A stretch of DNA of 7,648 nucleotides from Candidatus Blautia intestinipullorum (GTDB taxonomy: Bacteria; Bacillota; Clostridia; Lachnospirales; Lachnospiraceae), in contig DWVA01000068.1 in assembly GCA_019120475.1 (NCBI GenBank), forward strand, positions 1 to 7,648, in the 5' to 3' direction. The translations under genes were made by a program, and so were the position numbers. This document shows, piece after piece, positions 5,779-7,648 of this stretch. Under the pieces are notes generated by a model, which worked only from the letters and a program-made list of their open reading frames with translations, was not told where the DNA came from and made no database searches. Positions within the stretch are counted from its first letter, which is position 1. Each line of letters starts with the position of its first letter.

Positions 5779-5818
5779 ATAAAACAGAAATTGATCAATA
5801 TAAAGGAGAGTGGATGAC

Positions 5819-7648
5819 ATGCCTGCAAAACACGGTAATTTGTCGATTAATAGTGAAAACATATTTCCAATTATAAAAAAATGGCTTTATTCAGATCATG
5901 ATATTTTTGCCAGAGAAATGATTTCCAATGGCTGCGACGCCATTACAAAGCTGAAAAAACTTGAAGTTATGGGAGAGTATACTTTCCCGGAAAATTATAA
6001 ACCGGAAATCCATGTAGTCGTAAATTCCGAAGAAAAAACTCTGAAATTTATTGATAACGGTATCGGAATGACGGCGGACGAGGTAGAGGAGTATATTACG
6101 CAGATCGCTTTTTCCGGAGCTACAGAATTTTTGGAGAAATATAAGGACAAAACAACAGATGATCAGATGATCGGCCACTTTGGATTAGGCTTTTATTCTG
6201 CATTTATGGTTGCTGATGAAGTGCATATTGATACTCTTTCCTATAAAGAGGGAGCTGTTCCGGTGCATTGGACCTGTGACGGCGGAACGGAATATGACAT
6301 TTCAGACGGAAACAAGAATACAGTGGGAACGGAGATCACACTGTTTTTAAATGACGAAAGTCTGGAATTCTGTAATGAGTACCGTATGCGTGAAGTGATC
6401 GAGAAATACTGTTCCTTTATGCCGGTGAATATTTATCTCTCAAAGGAAAACGCAGAACAGGAATATGAAACGATCGACGAGTCCGAACTTCGGGAGGACG
6501 ATGTTGTTGTAGAACATATTCATGAAGATGCGAAGACAGAGGAGAAAGAGAACGAAAACGGAGAGAAGGAGATCGTGGAAGTATCTCCGGCCCGTGACAG
6601 AGTAAAGATCAATAAACGTCCGGTATCTCTCAGTGATCCTCATCCGCTGTGGATGAAGCATCCCAATGAATGCACCGAGGATGAATATAAAGAATTCTAC
6701 AGGAAAGTTTTTATGGATTACAGAGAGCCGCTGTTCTGGATCCATCTGAATATGGACTATCCGTTCAACCTTAAAGGAATTCTTTATTTCCCAAAGATCA
6801 ATACAGAGTATGATTCCATAGAGGGAACGATCAAACTGTATAACAATCAGGTGTTTATCGCCGATAATATCAAAGAGGTGATCCCGGAATTCCTTCTTCT
6901 CCTGAAGGGCGTCATCGACTGTCCGGATCTGCCGCTGAACGTGTCCAGAAGCGCGCTGCAGAATGATGGATTTGTACAGAAGATAGCGGAGTATATTTCC
7001 AAGAAGGTAGCGGACAAGCTGACAGGAATGTGCAAGACTGACCGTGAAGCTTATGAAAAATACTGGGATGATATCAGTCCGTTTATTAAATACGGATGTA
7101 TAAAGGACAGTAAATTTGCTGAAAAACTTCATGATTATATTCTGTTTAAAGACCTGGATGACAAATACCTGACTCTGAAGGACTGCATAGAAGCAAACAA
7201 ACCTCAGAAAGAGGAGGGAGACGGGGAAAAACCGGAGGAGAAAAAAGAGGAGACTGCTGAGAAGACGGAGGAAGATAAGGATTCCGCCAAGAAAGAACCG
7301 GAAAAAACAACAATTTTTTATGTGACAGATCCGGTGCAGCAGAGCCAGTATATCAACATGTTCAAAGAGGCTGGAAAAGACGCTGTGATCCTTTCGCACA
7401 ATATTGACGCTCCCTTTATCTCACATCTGGAACAGAAAGATCAGACGATTCAGTTCAAGAGGATCGATGCTGATCTGACGGAAGAATTGAAAGGCGAGGG
7501 AACGGCAGATGAAGAGACTGCAAAAGCGCTGACAGAGCTTTTCAGAAAAAGCCTGAATAAAGAGAAACTGGAAGTAAAAGTGGAAAATCTGAAAAACGAC
7601 GGTGTTTCCGCGATGATGATGCTTTCTGAGGAAAGCCGCCGTATGCAG
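5819..7648 (+). CDS. htpG: HtpG, bacterial Hsp90 molecular chaperone (3' end cut off by window edge)
   Basis: HtpG is the cytoplasmic, ATP-driven dimeric Hsp90 chaperone. The frame is open for 610 codons to the window end with no stop. The last residues (MMLSEESRRMQ) lie in the C-terminal dimerisation domain, so some tens of residues are missing. The start is the ATG at 5819, with AGGAG at 5804-5808 ten bases upstream and the typical KHGNLSINSENIFP beginning. The ATG at 5814 is out of frame and closes quickly. The GHKL ATPase motifs are intact: REMISNGCDA with Glu33, Asn37 and Asp40; DNGIGM with Asp79; and the GHFGLGFYSAF lid glycines (119-124). The middle domain has the catalytic-loop Arg377 in NVSRSALQ. 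Two charged stretches stand out: residues about 218-255 at the N/middle junction, and a KE-rich insert at about 461-496 before TIFYVTD. The gene appears monocistronic from its own CIRCE-controlled promoter. Confidence 0.97.
   Translation, partial: MPAKHGNLSINSENIFPIIKKWLYSDHDIFAREMISNGCDAITKLKKLEVMGEYTFPENYKPEIHVVVNSEEKTLKFIDNGIGMTADEVEEYITQIAFSGATEFLEKYKDKTTDDQMIGHFGLGFYSAFMVADEVHIDTLSYKEGAVPVHWTCDGGTEYDISDGNKNTVGTEITLFLNDESLEFCNEYRMREVIEKYCSFMPVNIYLSKENAEQEYETIDESELREDDVVVEHIHEDAKTEEKENENGEKEIVEVSPARDRVKINKRPVSLSDPHPLWMKHPNECTEDEYKEFYRKVFMDYREPLFWIHLNMDYPFNLKGILYFPKINTEYDSIEGTIKLYNNQVFIADNIKEVIPEFLLLLKGVIDCPDLPLNVSRSALQNDGFVQKIAEYISKKVADKLTGMCKTDREAYEKYWDDISPFIKYGCIKDSKFAEKLHDYILFKDLDDKYLTLKDCIEANKPQKEEGDGEKPEEKKEETAEKTEEDKDSAKKEPEKTTIFYVTDPVQQSQYINMFKEAGKDAVILSHNIDAPFISHLEQKDQTIQFKRIDADLTEELKGEGTADEETAKALTELFRKSLNKEKLEVKVENLKNDGVSAMMMLSEESRRMQ

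Noticed and set aside
6440..7399. 319-codon minus-strand open frame opposite htpG
   Set aside because: It is a Phe/Leu/Ile-rich shadow caused by the Lys/Glu-rich htpG coding strand. The apparent hydrophobic segments are complements of the charged htpG stretches.

Overview
The window looks like chromosomal DNA of a Gram-positive anaerobe of the Clostridia, most plausibly Lachnospiraceae. This is inferred from the strong GGAGG-type ribosome binding sites, the GTG start on one small gene, a perfect CIRCE heat-shock operator, and a large cell-surface protein with a PT-rich linker, bacterial Ig-like domains and a C-terminal TGD/hydrophobic/RNRKK anchor. All supported genes lie on the + strand. I see no RNA genes, insertion sequences, CRISPR arrays or attachment sites.

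Positions 1-169 are a non-coding or leader stretch. It holds a short dyad, an orphan strong Shine-Dalgarno with minute ORFs, and a plausible promoter for the first operon. Positions 170-2488 are a tightly overlapping four-gene run: maf (a YhdE-type nucleoside triphosphate pyrophosphatase), a phosphoglycolate-phosphatase-like HAD hydrolase, a Cof-type (IIB) HAD hydrolase, and an 85-residue acidic protein I do not recognise. Each downstream gene starts inside the one before it with its RBS there, so translational coupling is likely. Three of the four proteins are nucleotide or phosphate-ester hydrolases, which fits a metabolite house-cleaning module.

Positions 2489-2653 carry an extended -10 promoter and a roughly 100-nt leader with two small hairpins. 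They precede a 1014-residue secreted surface protein (2654-5698): signal peptide, Ig-like domain, about 195 acidic low-complexity residues, four related 'LDFGT...VTNTGTG' Ig-like repeats, two further Ig-like domains, and a membrane anchor with a degenerate sorting signal.

Positions 5699-5818 form a compact regulatory junction. A perfect CIRCE element (the HrcA operator) is at the same time a 13-bp hairpin followed by a T-tract, so it probably also terminates the surface-protein transcript. A sigma-A-like promoter follows, then htpG (Hsp90), which runs off the right edge at 7648 without a stop. The HtpG has two charged linkers, one of them a KE-rich insert in an unusual place.

Most of the window is conventional. 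The parts most worth a second look are the dual-use CIRCE/terminator, the modular surface protein with its non-canonical anchor, the HtpG inserts, and the repeated 23-nt gene-overlap design in the maf-HAD-HAD run. I did not find convincing evidence of a wholly new system.
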